From contig OX393562.1 in the NCBI GenBank assembly GCA_947652115.1, positions 2,299,515 through 2,363,514 of the forward strand: DNA of 64,000 nt. The letters run 5' to 3'. This document shows, piece by piece, positions 33,405 to 43,199 of the stretch (positions are counted from its first letter, which is position 1; each line of letters opens with the position of its first letter). The DNA comes from Blastomussa wellsi (Eukaryota; Cnidaria; Anthozoa; Scleractinia; Plerogyridae). The notes under the pieces were generated by a model, which saw nothing but the letters and a program-made list of their open reading frames with translations, was not told where the DNA came from and ran no database searches. Both the position numbers and the translations under genes were made by a program.

Positions 33405-36400
33405 TCATCCAATCAGATGGCCAAGAGCTTCAAGGAACCGCAACAACACGTAACGAAGATCTCTAACAATGACGTAATTTCTGACGTCATGAACTGCTTT
33501 CAAGGCGTTGTCGTCGTTGTTAGTGAAATCTTCTTTAATTGTAATGTCCGCCATCAATGCATTTTCTTTGTTGTGTTCACCAAGGATTTCGTGCTATAAG
33601 TAAAAATATTAAGTCAATATAACTGCCTCAAAGGGAAACGGTGACTTTGGATTCTTCTTAGCATGGAAACAGTAATTTAAAGAACAAAGCAGTTTTTCTA
33701 CGGCTAGGTGTCACACGCTTTTATCATATTAATGCTCCAGCTGCAGAGTGAACAATGGGTCAACGGTTGATAACTAAAGACTGAACAAGCTTCACTCTTT
33801 TATACACTTCACATTTCACACTTCACGCATCCCATTTCACACTCCACACTTCACATTTCAAACTTCACATTCAGTGCCAAAAAATACAGCCCGGGTAAGA
33901 ATATTGAAACAAAAACAAACCTGAAAAAATAAAAGAGTTATTTACTTCTAGCGTCCTCCTTTTTTATAAACCGGCAGTAAGTTCCAAGTACCTAAATAAA
34001 TCTTTTTACGTGCATGATGCTAGATCTTACCAGAAATTGTTTTGTAGTCTTGTCAAGCCGTCCCTCCAGCTGTCCTGATCGCGGTGGTTCAGGAGGTGAA
34101 ATGTCATTTTTTCTGAGCTGTTAGATAAGGAATGCAAACTATTACCAAAGAACAAACGGCCATATTTTTTTATTACAATAATTATCACTGAACCGTAAAC
34201 GTTGATTTTGGTTCATAAAGGAACGGAATATCTAAGAATAGGAAGTTAACGCTCTTTGAAATTAACGCGACGTAAAGAGAAAATTACAATAAAATTAAAA
34301 ATGACGATTAACAGAAAGAAACTAAAGAAAACGCTGTTGATCAGTGACTTAAAACCCCCACTTAATGAAAACGTTGGAAGTGAGAAGCTGTTTCTTTTGG
34401 CAGTTAATTTCTACCGTTAGTATCAACTATCGGAAGTATCAATTTTGTCAATGTTTTTAGCTCTGTACAGGACCGCAAATGATCCCGACCCGCAAATGAT
34501 CCCAGGACCGCAAATGATCCCCAAATTGGACCGCAAATGATCCCCGGACCGGAAATGATCCCCAAATTGTACCGCAAATGATCCCGTACCGGAAATGATC
34601 TACTCCTCGTAAACGCTGGAAAAGCGTGGACTTGGGAATAGAGACAGTGGATTAAAAAATCCCGGAGCGGAAAAAGTCCCCAGATTGTACAAAAAATATT
34701 CCCGGACCGGAATGTTCTACTCCTCATAGCTGAAGGAAAAGTGTGGACTTACGAATTTAGACGGTGGATTAAAAAAAATGAGCGTTTTTTTTTTCTTACT
34801 GTTAATGAAACTGTAATTTACACAGTGGACTAAAACATAAACGCTTTAATTTTTTCTTATTTTTTTAATACAACTGTAATTATAAGTAACACAACAAATT
34901 GTGGAATATTAATTTCCACTCTTTGCACTTCGCTGGAAATTTTAATGAAATAGTTAGTACAATGGACAATTTAAGCTCTAAATTAATATTGTGGCTTTGT
35001 AATAATCATTAATTAATACATTTTAACGAGAAATAAAATTCAACAGTGCGACCAAAATGTTTAGTTAATTTATAACAGCTTATTCCAATATTTCCAACAT
35101 AAATAACTGAGCTTTTCACGTATTGGACACATTTTTAGCAATTAAAAGACACATGAGCAAGAGGTCACCAGAGGAGATGACAACCTTAACAGAAAGAATG
35201 AAAACGACTGTTCAAATCTGGCCCACTACTCTGACTCTGCCAAGCAGTCTTCACAAAACACGCTGTCATCGGAGTACACCTGTAAAAGGCCATTCTCTCC
35301 CTCGAAAACCCCACTCGAATAACACTGAAATTTTTTGCCGCATTTAGGACAAATTTCGTCTTCAGTTATTTGGCCTGCACCATACTTTAGTTTCAATTGC
35401 TCTGCTACTTCTGGTTTCTTGATGTCCACTGGCTGAAGGCTATGGAAGTGAATTTCAGCTTCATGACCAATCAAAGCAATGCTCTGAAAATTGGCTTCAT
35501 TACTTTGGGTTGCGGATGCGGCTGGATAGATTATGTTTAATCCATCCTCGCCTAAGCTGGAAACCACAGCAACAGGAATGTCGAGCATGTTCACCAAGCC
35601 TAGCAAGGCAATATAATCGCCCCACTCGCCGTCAATGGACATCCGTTGCAGGTACGTTTCCCATCCACCATGATTCACAAATTCTCTGTAGTGGATTCCG
35701 TCTGGGGTGGTCGGGTTACTTCGAAGAAAGCTTACTTTTGTCCTAGTGACGAACAAAATTATCGAACTACACCTGAACCTAAAAATTCATTAGTTCCATA
35801 GTTTGGTTTTGTGTTGTCTTTTGTTTTTCTAATTTGTGGCCGTTTGCGTGTGAAGAAAACTAAGCTGCGAGCAAAGGAGGAGAGACGGTGGAAACAAATT
35901 GCCGCCGTATTGAGCGCTAGCGACCTGCAATCTTTAAACATAATTTTCAATGTTGGTACAAGAAGAAAATCCCTTGGCGCAGAAATATGGAGCAACAGAA
36001 ATAAATAAACTTTCGAAGGAAACCATTCTTTACCTAACCTTCCTTGCTATTCTTACTTTTTTGTGTTTAAACGTCGCGCTGTGGGAATTTTGTTTTACGC
36101 CATTAGATTACAAAAGCAACCGGAAATGCAAAACTGACTTGATGATGATTTACCACTCATACGCAGTGCGTATCGCTTTGGTGCTTTGAACGCCTGACAT
36201 AATTTTCCTATCCATCAATCATTAACCGCTTACTGTATTTTATGGAACATTTCCAAAAGTAACTTTTAAAGGAAACATAGTTCAAATAAATTAAGTAAAT
36301 TATATATTGTTTTCTCTTTTTTTAAGGACGCAAGTAGTGTACCGGAAAATCAAAGCGGTTAATGATATAAGACACCAAAGGCCTCTTTGATTCATGTTTT

Positions 36401-39093
36401 TATTTTTGCATTGCGGCTATATAATCAAATTCATGTAACGCGGTATGTTTCCAGATTTGTATGGGGTTTCTCATGTTCTAATCTTTACTTTGGTTCACAT
36501 ATAAATATATTCCTCCATAAACTCGATGTAGAGTCCACGCCATTCTTTTTTTGACGGTATCACATTGTAGGAGTCATTTCCGGTCCGGGGATCATTTGCG
36601 GTCCAATTTGGGGATCATTTGCGGTCCTGGGATCATTTGCGGGTCGGGATCATTTGCGGTCCTGTACAGCTCACCAGCGCCTCGCTTCTTTTTTGTATTT
36701 TTTAAAATGTTTCGTAACAGTTATAACCATCACTTCTGAAGATGTATGTTGAAGCATACGAAACGTCAAGTTTATAAAAGTTTTTATCATGCGTTGTCTA
36801 TTGATAATGTTTGTAACCGCCGTTTGTTTTCTTTTTCTTCTAAAGTTGAAATGACCGAAGAACAGGATTTAGAAAGAAATTATTTTTGGCGACAACAGGA
36901 ACAGATTTTTTAAACACTCAGTGCAAAAATTCCTAACAAAACCAAAATTGCTTGACACACTGTTCGCGATAGGGAGGTATGGAAAGTAAACTGACCACTT
37001 CAAGGGAACTTTAGCCATTATGACGTCATCATACTATGTCACCTATCTTTGGACGTACTATATACCCAATTTCAAAATTCGAGCTAATCCATAGAGCGTT
37101 AATTTCCTGACAGCGACAAAGAAAGCAAAAATTCTTACCACTCTCCAAATCACACTTGTCATGTCACGCAGCAGAAAGTCAAGCTTGTCGCTCAGTTCCT
37201 GTCCCTTCTCATCTACAGTCTTTGTCACCAGTCTCACAGCCGCGTCAAATAACCTGAAGCGCTGGAGGTAATCCTCTATGAGACCAACCTTAGTATCCTG
37301 CATTGAAAATAAATGGTTTTTAACCTGTTAACATTGATTTAATAAGTTCAGGTCACATACTTTCTGAAAAATCTGTGAATATATCAATCAACGAGTGACT
37401 ATTTCCGACTAATTACAGTCTTTCCCGTAAAACCGTGAACACCAGAAAAAATTTCTGGAATGTTCATTGTGTAGTGACCAATCGCAGCAAAGTTCAGGAC
37501 ACGCGAACAAACCTCAAAACCACAAACTAATGACCGTTGCTGTTTGCGGTTTAGTTTTCTCACACCTGATTGGCTTTTTCTTTTGTAACACAATAACATT
37601 CCATAAACATTTCTGGTGTTCACGGTTTTATGGGAAAGGCTGTAATAATTATTTCACGAGCGCCGCGATTTGAGATGATAACGAGGCGCGACTTAGCTAT
37701 AACCATCTTATAGCCAACAGGCATGAGTGGACTAATTGTTTTATTAAATTGCCCCCCGCTCCCCCCCCCCCTCCCAAAAAAAAAGATCATAAATCTTCAA
37801 ACTTTAGGCTCCTTTTTAATTTTGCGAGTTCGAGGGCCGTACTGTAAATTACGGACCTCGTTTTTCGTCTTAGATTTATGGCCCAACCGCGAAGCGCGGG
37901 GCCAAAAATCGAAGGGAAAAGCAAGGGTCCGTAATTAACAGTACGCACTGAGAAAACGAGGTTAGTAACATATTTATTATATCTCTTTATCTTGGAATCG
38001 AGCGCGCGAGAAGGGATTGGTCGTCTCAATTCAAATTTAGCGGGCCGTATATATTTTCAACCATAGTGCGCGTAATAACTGAGAGATATAATAATGGGGC
38101 AAAATACTCCAATTAGAGTATTTTTGTTTTGTTTGTTTTCATTTCCAGTTTTCACATATCCAGACCTCGACATGATTGAAAAAGATCGAGTACACATTCA
38201 CTTCAGAAGCCAGTTGTTCATCACGAGCTTCCATTAATCAAAAACGAAACTGAAAAAAACTTTACAAGTTTCAAAACATATTTCCTTAATTAATGGCTTA
38301 TGATGCAATGCATATGTCATGATTCTATTTCAGTGACATGGTAAATTCCCCTTCTCGTGCCTAATGCTGCCCTGGCAATTAAACATTTCCCGTGACTAAC
38401 ACACTTACCCTTTTTATCAAACATCTTAGGAGTTCATGGAATTGCAAGAATGATACTATCTCGACATTGACTCCGTGGCGCTGAAGTAATGGGGCCTAAA
38501 AGAAAACAAATTGTTTTAAATGTCAACATTAGATTTATTGGGGCACATATCAAAGCTGATTGTTTACATACAATCAAATTAAGCTACCATTCCTCGTAAT
38601 GTTACACACGATTAATTGTTTTATGACAGTTTCTTAAGGATATTCTCAGTAATAAACTGAATGTTATAAACAAAAATGTGGAATGTGAAAATTACTTTCT
38701 TTTTAGAAAATCTAAAAAGGTAATGTACATTTTATAGGAGGATAATTATTACCCAGTCTTTTAATACAAATGTAAGATTTTCTGAAACAAGCAATTTTAA
38801 AGCAGTTTCTGTAGAACCCTTTTTCTTTTGGAAATAGCTAGTGTTGTATTTGTTTAGCCGATACAGGCATTCGTATTCAAATAATTAGGTTCTATATTAA
38901 AACAGAGAGTAAACTATCTCACCAGAACGCCTTCACATAACTGTCGCTGAAATTCATTTAGCTGGTCATGTAAAAGCCGCATTGCGTTTACATCCTCTGG
39001 AGTTAACACAAGTTTCTTGTCAGCAAAAACTTCAGCTGAAAACTCCTGTGTAATTTCCACTCGCAGAAATTTTATCTCTTCAAAGTTGTCCAT
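33405..39093 (-). CDS. Unrecognised five-exon gene, tandem paralogue B (230 aa)
   Basis: Exons in coding order: 38923-39093, 38409-38495, 37139-37297, 34031-34117, 33405-33593 (with TGA). Introns are GT-AG and phase 0, at the same positions as in paralogue A. Exons 2, 3 and 4 are identical in length to A (87, 159 and 87 bp); exon 1 is one codon shorter and exon 5 three codons longer (a DDN-type insertion). The protein is Leu-rich and probably helical, without a motif I recognise. Intron 3 is about 3 kb, against 0.77 kb in A, because a 2.2-kb OTU-bearing transposon sits in it. Intron 2 holds a MITE and a palindromic element. The frame is open in every exon, so the copy appears under selection. 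Confidence 0.85.
34464..36668. mobile_element. DNA transposon with 95-bp perfect TIRs carrying OTU sequence
   Basis: The termini 34464-34558 and 36574-36668 are exact inverted copies over 95 bp, starting TGTACAGGACCGCAAATG. They are built of tandem units of about 17-18 bases, 'GGACCGCAAATGATCCC'; further diverged units continue inside the left end to about 34710. The four bases GCTC flank both ends (34460-34463, 36669-36672), a likely target duplication. The element lies in intron 3 of paralogue B, and the equivalent intron of A is empty. No transposase was recognised. A 4-bp duplication would fit Chapaev, Sola1 or similar superfamilies, but the class is undecided. Confidence 0.88.
35226..35756 (-). 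CDS. OTU-family cysteine protease, C-terminal part, in transposon
   Basis: The frame is open from about 35786 and ends at 35226. There is no in-frame ATG at its start, so it is probably a last exon; 'cactag' before 35741 could be the acceptor. It shows FLRSNPTTPDGIHYREFV, then YLQRMSIDGEWGDYIALLGLVN, IPVAVVSS and EIHFHSLQP. These match the middle and C-terminal half of OTU deubiquitinase-like domains, with the His near the end (HFHSL). Two CX2C pairs follow (CPKCGKK and FCEDCLAE), suggesting a zinc-binding tail. The catalytic Cys motif (DGNC type) is upstream in known OTU proteins and was not found. Role in the element is unknown; it may be cargo. Confidence 0.7.
   Translation of the reverse strand: MFVTRTKVSFLRSNPTTPDGIHYREFVNHGGWETYLQRMSIDGEWGDYIALLGLVNMLDIPVAVVSSLGEDGLNIIYPAASATQSNEANFQSIALIGHEAEIHFHSLQPVDIKKPEVAEQLKLKYGAGQITEDEICPKCGKKFQCYSSGVFEGENGLLQVYSDDSVFCEDCLAESE
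36721..36777 (+). ncRNA. Hammerhead-ribozyme-like motif with full core
   Basis: CTGAAGA (36736-36742) matches the hammerhead core CUGANGA. It is followed by stem II GTATG/CATAC with a six-base loop, then GAAAC and the cleavage triplet GTC (36765-36767). Stem I pairs CTT with AAG beside the core, and TTATAA (36721-36726) with TTATAA (36772-36777). One extra T precedes stem II. Stem III is minimal, as in retroelement hammerheads. It lies 52 bases from the OTU transposon in intron 3 of paralogue B, but on the strand opposite to that gene. Likely a Penelope-like 3' or 5' fragment. Confidence 0.6.
37412..37646. mobile_element. MITE family 'AACCGTGAACACC', copy 3
   Basis: Inverted termini ATTACAGTCTTTCCCGT and the inverse of ATTACAGCCTTTCCCAT. 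The interior is almost the same as copy 2 (16938-17166). In intron 2 of paralogue B. Confidence 0.85.
37838..37945. repeat. Palindromic element (108 bp)
   Basis: Starts cgtactgtaaattacgga and ends with the near-inverse tccgtaattaacagtacg. The centre is GC-rich (ccgcgaagcgcggg). In intron 2 of paralogue B. Confidence 0.7.
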
Positions 39094-39147
39094 CGTTAAC
39101 CCTTCACAGCACTCGATAACTGAAATGATCCGCGCGATGGTTTACTC

Positions 39148-39154
39148 TATTTAT
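39148..39154 (-). promoter_or_regulatory. TATA-like box of paralogue B
   Basis: ATAAATA on the - strand about 55 bases before the ATG at 39093; paralogue A has a similar box. Confidence 0.4.
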
Positions 39155-39722
39155 CCACAATTTCATAGAACAGAGGGAAAAATCCCTGGGAAAGCCCCGT
39201 ACTTGAAATCCTATCACGAGTGCAGCAGACTGTTGTGGAGGACTGAATATTTTAAAATGAACAACTTCCGGTAAAGAAACCATCGAAAACGGTTTTGTTT
39301 TGAATAACGAAATCGGCTTTGATTTGACTCTCCTTTCTATAAAACAGAGGAGATTAAAAAGTAATACAGTTGAAATATCTTTCATCTTTCGCAGTCATTG
39401 AATAAGTATTGCACATCCAACTTTAATACGTTCAACTGACTATATTTTACTAGAGTCAAAATAGATTTTACATAACGGACTGATGCCACTTAAGCGCCCC
39501 TTTTTAAAATACTTTCGATTTCAGTTCTAACCAAAACACATTGAACACATTTGACTGTTTTCCCAGTTAAAATAGGGTTAACATAAGGGAGTCTAGTTAT
39601 TTGATTACGTGAATTACAGTGCAGAATGAATCATGTTCCGCCCGAATTCCCAACATAATGAGCATATATAATTGCATTTGCAAATATTGTTTAATTTCTT
39701 AGAATTTCCACTTGAGAAAACC

Positions 39723-40256
39723 TGGTTCTACAAAGAAGATATACTTGTCTACATCACGAGATTCGCAGCTTGTGATGTCAGGCGCTACTTGGAAAGTCCC
39801 ACATTTTTTTTCTCAAAGTTGCAACTACCTGATTATAGACTATATCCCATAAAATTCTGATTTTATTTGCGGCGAACGTTCATGGATTGTAGTGCAAAGC
39901 AACTGTGGTGACTAGTAATTTCATCAACAGGATTTTATCGCCAAGTCGAAAATTGTCTTCAGGGTATTGTAATTTACGTTGAGCAGGTAGATACCCCGTA
40001 AAGGTTTTACGAAGAGGATATATTTGTCGACATCACGAGATTCACAGCTCGCGATGCTAGGCGCTACTTGGAAAGTCACAATTTGTTTTCATAGTTGCAA
40101 CTCTACATGATTCTATATCCCATAAAATTCTAATCTTATTTGCGGCGAACGTTGACCAGTAAGGTCACCAACAGGATTTTATCGCCAATGCGAAAAATTG
40201 TCTTCAGGGTCTTGTAATTTTACGTTGAGCAGGTAGATACCCCCGTAAAAGTTTTA
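39723..40256. repeat. Tandem duplication, units of about 250-285 bp
   Basis: Unit 1 (about 39723-40008) and unit 2 (about 40009-40256) share, in order, 'catcacgagattc', 'ggcgctacttggaaagtc', 'tatcccataaaattct', 'tttgcggcgaacgtt', 'caacaggattttatcgcc' and 'acgttgagcaggtagat'. Unit 2 lacks some bases between these blocks. The ORF in unit 1 is not conserved in unit 2, so coding function is unlikely. Confidence 0.8.
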
Positions 40257-40325
40257 TTATCAATTTCAGTTTTATTTAAAACACCAATCAAATTCCAGGT
40301 TAGCCTTTGCGTAGCCTCCTGCGCA

Positions 40326-40466
40326 TTCCACCTGTCGCGTAATTTTTTACGTGCGTAAATAAAATTAGAGACGATGTATGGAAAACTTGCGTACACGTTT
40401 ACGCAAGTCGTTCATACATTGTCTCTACATTTTTTTACTCACGTAAAAAAATACGCGACAGTGGAA
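40326..40466. mobile_element. Palindromic MITE (141 bp)
   Basis: Starts ttccacctgtcgcgtaatt and ends with a near-inverse (acgcgacagtggaa). The inner arms 'agagacgatgtatg' and 'catacattgtctct' also pair. A second repeat with many 'gttgtcgacaac' words follows at 40500-40650. Confidence 0.75.
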
Positions 40467-40909
40467 ATCCACCTTAAGGGCCTCCACAGACGAGACGATT
40501 AGTTGTCGACAACTTTTTATTGACAACTGCATGTCATCGACAACCGAAAAACATTGTCTGTGAGACGAGTTGTCGACAACTAAATGCGAAAATTGTAGCA
40601 TGCAGTTTCCCTTATCAAAAGGGAAACTGCTTTAGTTGTCGATAGCTATTGCAACTGGGCCTGCGTACTGAACGTTAGTTCCCAAGCTCTCGTTGGCCTG
40701 ACTTAAGACATAAGCAATTTCCTTTGACCCGGTTTTGAAAAAAATCCAGGCATATATTCTGTCATTACTCACCGCAGATATCTAACAAGACACAGCGGTC
40801 ATTGTACTTTACATTCCCTCTACTCCTTGAAAATAAGAGATTCTGTGAAACCTTGTTCGTGATTTGCAGCTTACACCTATACATGTATACGAATTAACTG
40901 TGAAACAAC

Positions 40910-42199
40910 TTATCTAGCACTCTTGTTCCATTTAGTATAGCCCATAATATCCAGCAAACTACCACAAACATCTTCTACAACTGTTATTAACTCTTCTGAA
41001 GCTTCTCTTTTCCACTTGTAAATAACAGCTGAGGCATTTCTGTACAGGGAATACGGGTTTTTATCAGCCGCACTACTCAACGACCTCCCATGATCAGCTA
41101 TCCATCTATCAACGCTCAACGACCAATCAAAACCCGCGAATCTGTATAACTCCCGTGCTATACTTGTGGTATTGACCACAAGGTCTTCGTAGCGAATTAC
41201 TTTGAAAAGATTTTTAAGCCAGGGCGGAGGATATAACATGCCATATCGCACGTTTTTCTCGATGGGATCACAAATCTTGTGAACTTTTACGCGAAATTCT
41301 TGATCCGTGTGATTCTTGATCCAGCCTGACTTTACCCACGAATAAACCACGGCTCTAGGATCGCGAACCAAATTGATAAATTTCACATCATATCTGTTCT
41401 GGTGGGCGAAATACTCTTGGAAACTTTGTATTGTGTTGTTTGGCAAACGCGCACTCAAAATCTTGGTAACTGTATGCTGGTAAGAGTTGCAAACCTTCTT
41501 TAGCAGGGCTTTTGAGAATGATGAACACCTCTTCGTGTTTCGCTTGCCAGGACATAAATACTCGCTGGTAAGCGCTTTACTATGAACCCGAAATGCGCTA
41601 TTAGAAAGTTTCGACAGAGTATCATTCGTAATATTACTGAAATCGCACTTGAAGAAGCTGTCGATTAACTGAATGCACGTGTCTTTGTATGTGATTGGTT
41701 CCTCTTCCAGAAACACATTCACATTTAGCAATATTCCCAAATCAAAAAGTGGCTCAAACCAATACATGACCTGCGAATTGCAATTGAAAATCTCTCCAAG
41801 GAAAGAAGATCCTCCTCTACCTTGACTTAATATGATAAGATTTTTCCTTGTGGGAAATCCTTGTTGTGGTTTTTGATGTTGCTGTTTGCGCTTCTCATTT
41901 CCATCTCTTTTCTGTGGCTTAATATCGAACTCAAAGTTTTGTTCCTTCAAAACGTGCTCCTTTCTCGACACCTTTTGTGTAGCTGGTTGTTCATAATTGT
42001 GACGTTCTGTTTTTGACTGGTATGAAGTGAAATGTAGCTGTGTGATCTCAGGTTTATCTTCTGAAACTAAATTCAGGGTTGGTTTCCATACAATGAACGA
42101 ACTCACATAATAACACAGCAACGCACATATTGAAACGATGATGACACGTTTCATAAAAAGCCACCAAGTCTTCTTCAAAATGGTCTTGTAAGTATTCAT
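40910..42199 (-). CDS. Carbohydrate sulfotransferase, CHST1/3-like (429 aa)
   Basis: Single-exon frame. A short basic N-terminus is followed by one hydrophobic segment (about residues 18-37), giving a type II Golgi membrane protein. A Lys/Gln-rich stem comes next. The 5'-phosphosulfate-binding loop is LIILSQGRGGSSFLG (about 121-135), and the 3'-phosphate-binding motif is FINLVRDPRAVVYSW (about 274-288). WFEPLF after the loop and a C-terminal NPYSLYRNAS...W block are typical. Family knowledge: such enzymes move sulfate from PAPS to C6 of Gal, GalNAc or GlcNAc on glycans; which sugar cannot be told from sequence. Several N-glycosylation sequons are present. A paralogue lies at 50654-51883 in the other orientation, and a remnant at 43105-43195. 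Confidence 0.9.
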   Translation of the reverse strand: MNTYKTILKKTWWLFMKRVIIVSICALLCYYVSSFIVWKPTLNLVSEDKPEITQLHFTSYQSKTERHNYEQPATQKVSRKEHVLKEQNFEFDIKPQKRDGNEKRKQQHQKPQQGFPTRKNLIILSQGRGGSSFLGEIFNCNSQVMYWFEPLFDLGILLNVNVFLEEEPITYKDTCIQLIDSFFKCDFSNITNDTLSKLSNSAFRVHSKALTSEYLCPGKRNTKRCSSFSKALLKKVCNSYQHTVTKILSARLPNNTIQSFQEYFAHQNRYDVKFINLVRDPRAVVYSWVKSGWIKNHTDQEFRVKVHKICDPIEKNVRYGMLYPPPWLKNLFKVIRYEDLVVNTTSIARELYRFAGFDWSLSVDRWIADHGRSLSSAADKNPYSLYRNASAVIYKWKREASEELITVVEDVCGSLLDIMGYTKWNKSAR

Positions 42200-43100
42200 T
42201 TGAATAAGACGTAATGATTTATCGTCTTTTCGTCTTGTTGAACCGGATTAGCGCCATACCCACATTTCGTCAAATATTTGTGGCTTTGATAATTTAGAAC
42301 TTTGTCCGTACAAAATCAGGCAAATCTTTCTTTCGATCTGAAATCGACCGATTCTCTTCAAGAATAACCGTTTTCTCGGTCCATAACAAAATAACCATGT
42401 CCAATCCGAAAAAGTCAATTACCTTTTAGAAATATGTGACGGCAGTTGGTTCTTGCAGGCGCTTTGTTCAAGCCTCTGTGACAGCGTGTCAAGTATTGTC
42501 CACGATTATTTAAATAAAGTGAAATGGAAACAATTAAAGCTTTTTCGCGTTTCTATAGAAATTTTACTTAGCCGAAATCAATGTTTAGGGAAATTACAAC
42601 CCGTACCTCTTTCAGTTAAAATTAGGAACGACTAAAGATCTTTAGAAGTTACTTAATGTTTAGATTTAAGCAAGCCTAAAAGCGCAGCACCCCAGTTTTA
42701 TATATTTTCTTAATCGATACCGCAATGCAATATTTCTATTCTGGTAAATAAGCAGTACCGTGGCCCATATAGGTGAAAGCTGAATAAAGTTTTCAGAAAA
42801 TACATTTTTCTGTCGTACAAGGGTATACCTAATAATTTCTAATAAATTCTATATTCATTGTTTCCCAGCCAAGATTGCTGGACATCCTGCAAAAAATATT
42901 GCAAGGAACTTTCTTGCTGTCCGGTCTCTAGCTAATTGCCTTATTGTAAAGTTTGACGCTTTTTGTTCAAAAAGTTTATGGGAAAATTGATGGTAAGTTT
43001 GTATGCAAATGTTTGATAACTACATAAATGTATTCGGTATATTATGAGTTCTTTTGAACGAGAACTGATGTTTTCTTGAAAGAAAAACATCACGAACAAA
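42200..43100. other. No gene recognised
   Basis: AT-rich sequence upstream of the - strand sulfotransferase; it should contain its promoter. No clear motif found. Confidence 0.35.
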
Positions 43101-43104
43101 CAAA

Positions 43105-43195
43105 TAACTTTCAGTAGCTCCTTTGGAGCATTTTTCCACTTGTCAACAACATGTGAAGCATTTCTGTCAATGGAGTAAGGATTTGTCTGCTTTTT
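43105..43195 (-). pseudogene. Sulfotransferase C-terminal remnant
   Basis: A - strand frame has NPYSIDRNASHVVDKWKNAP followed by KELLKV. This matches the C-terminal block of the two intact sulfotransferases (DAYSLYRNASDVIDKWKNAP in the + strand copy). It breaks off after KV into unrelated AT-rich sequence, and the PAPS-binding motifs are missing. It is the trace of a third gene copy. Confidence 0.75.
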
Positions 43196-43199
43196 GGAA

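Noticed and set aside
33227..33599. ORFs of 61 and 119 codons on both strands
   Set aside because: The + strand ORF is the antisense shadow of exon 5 of paralogue B; the - strand one begins past its stop codon.
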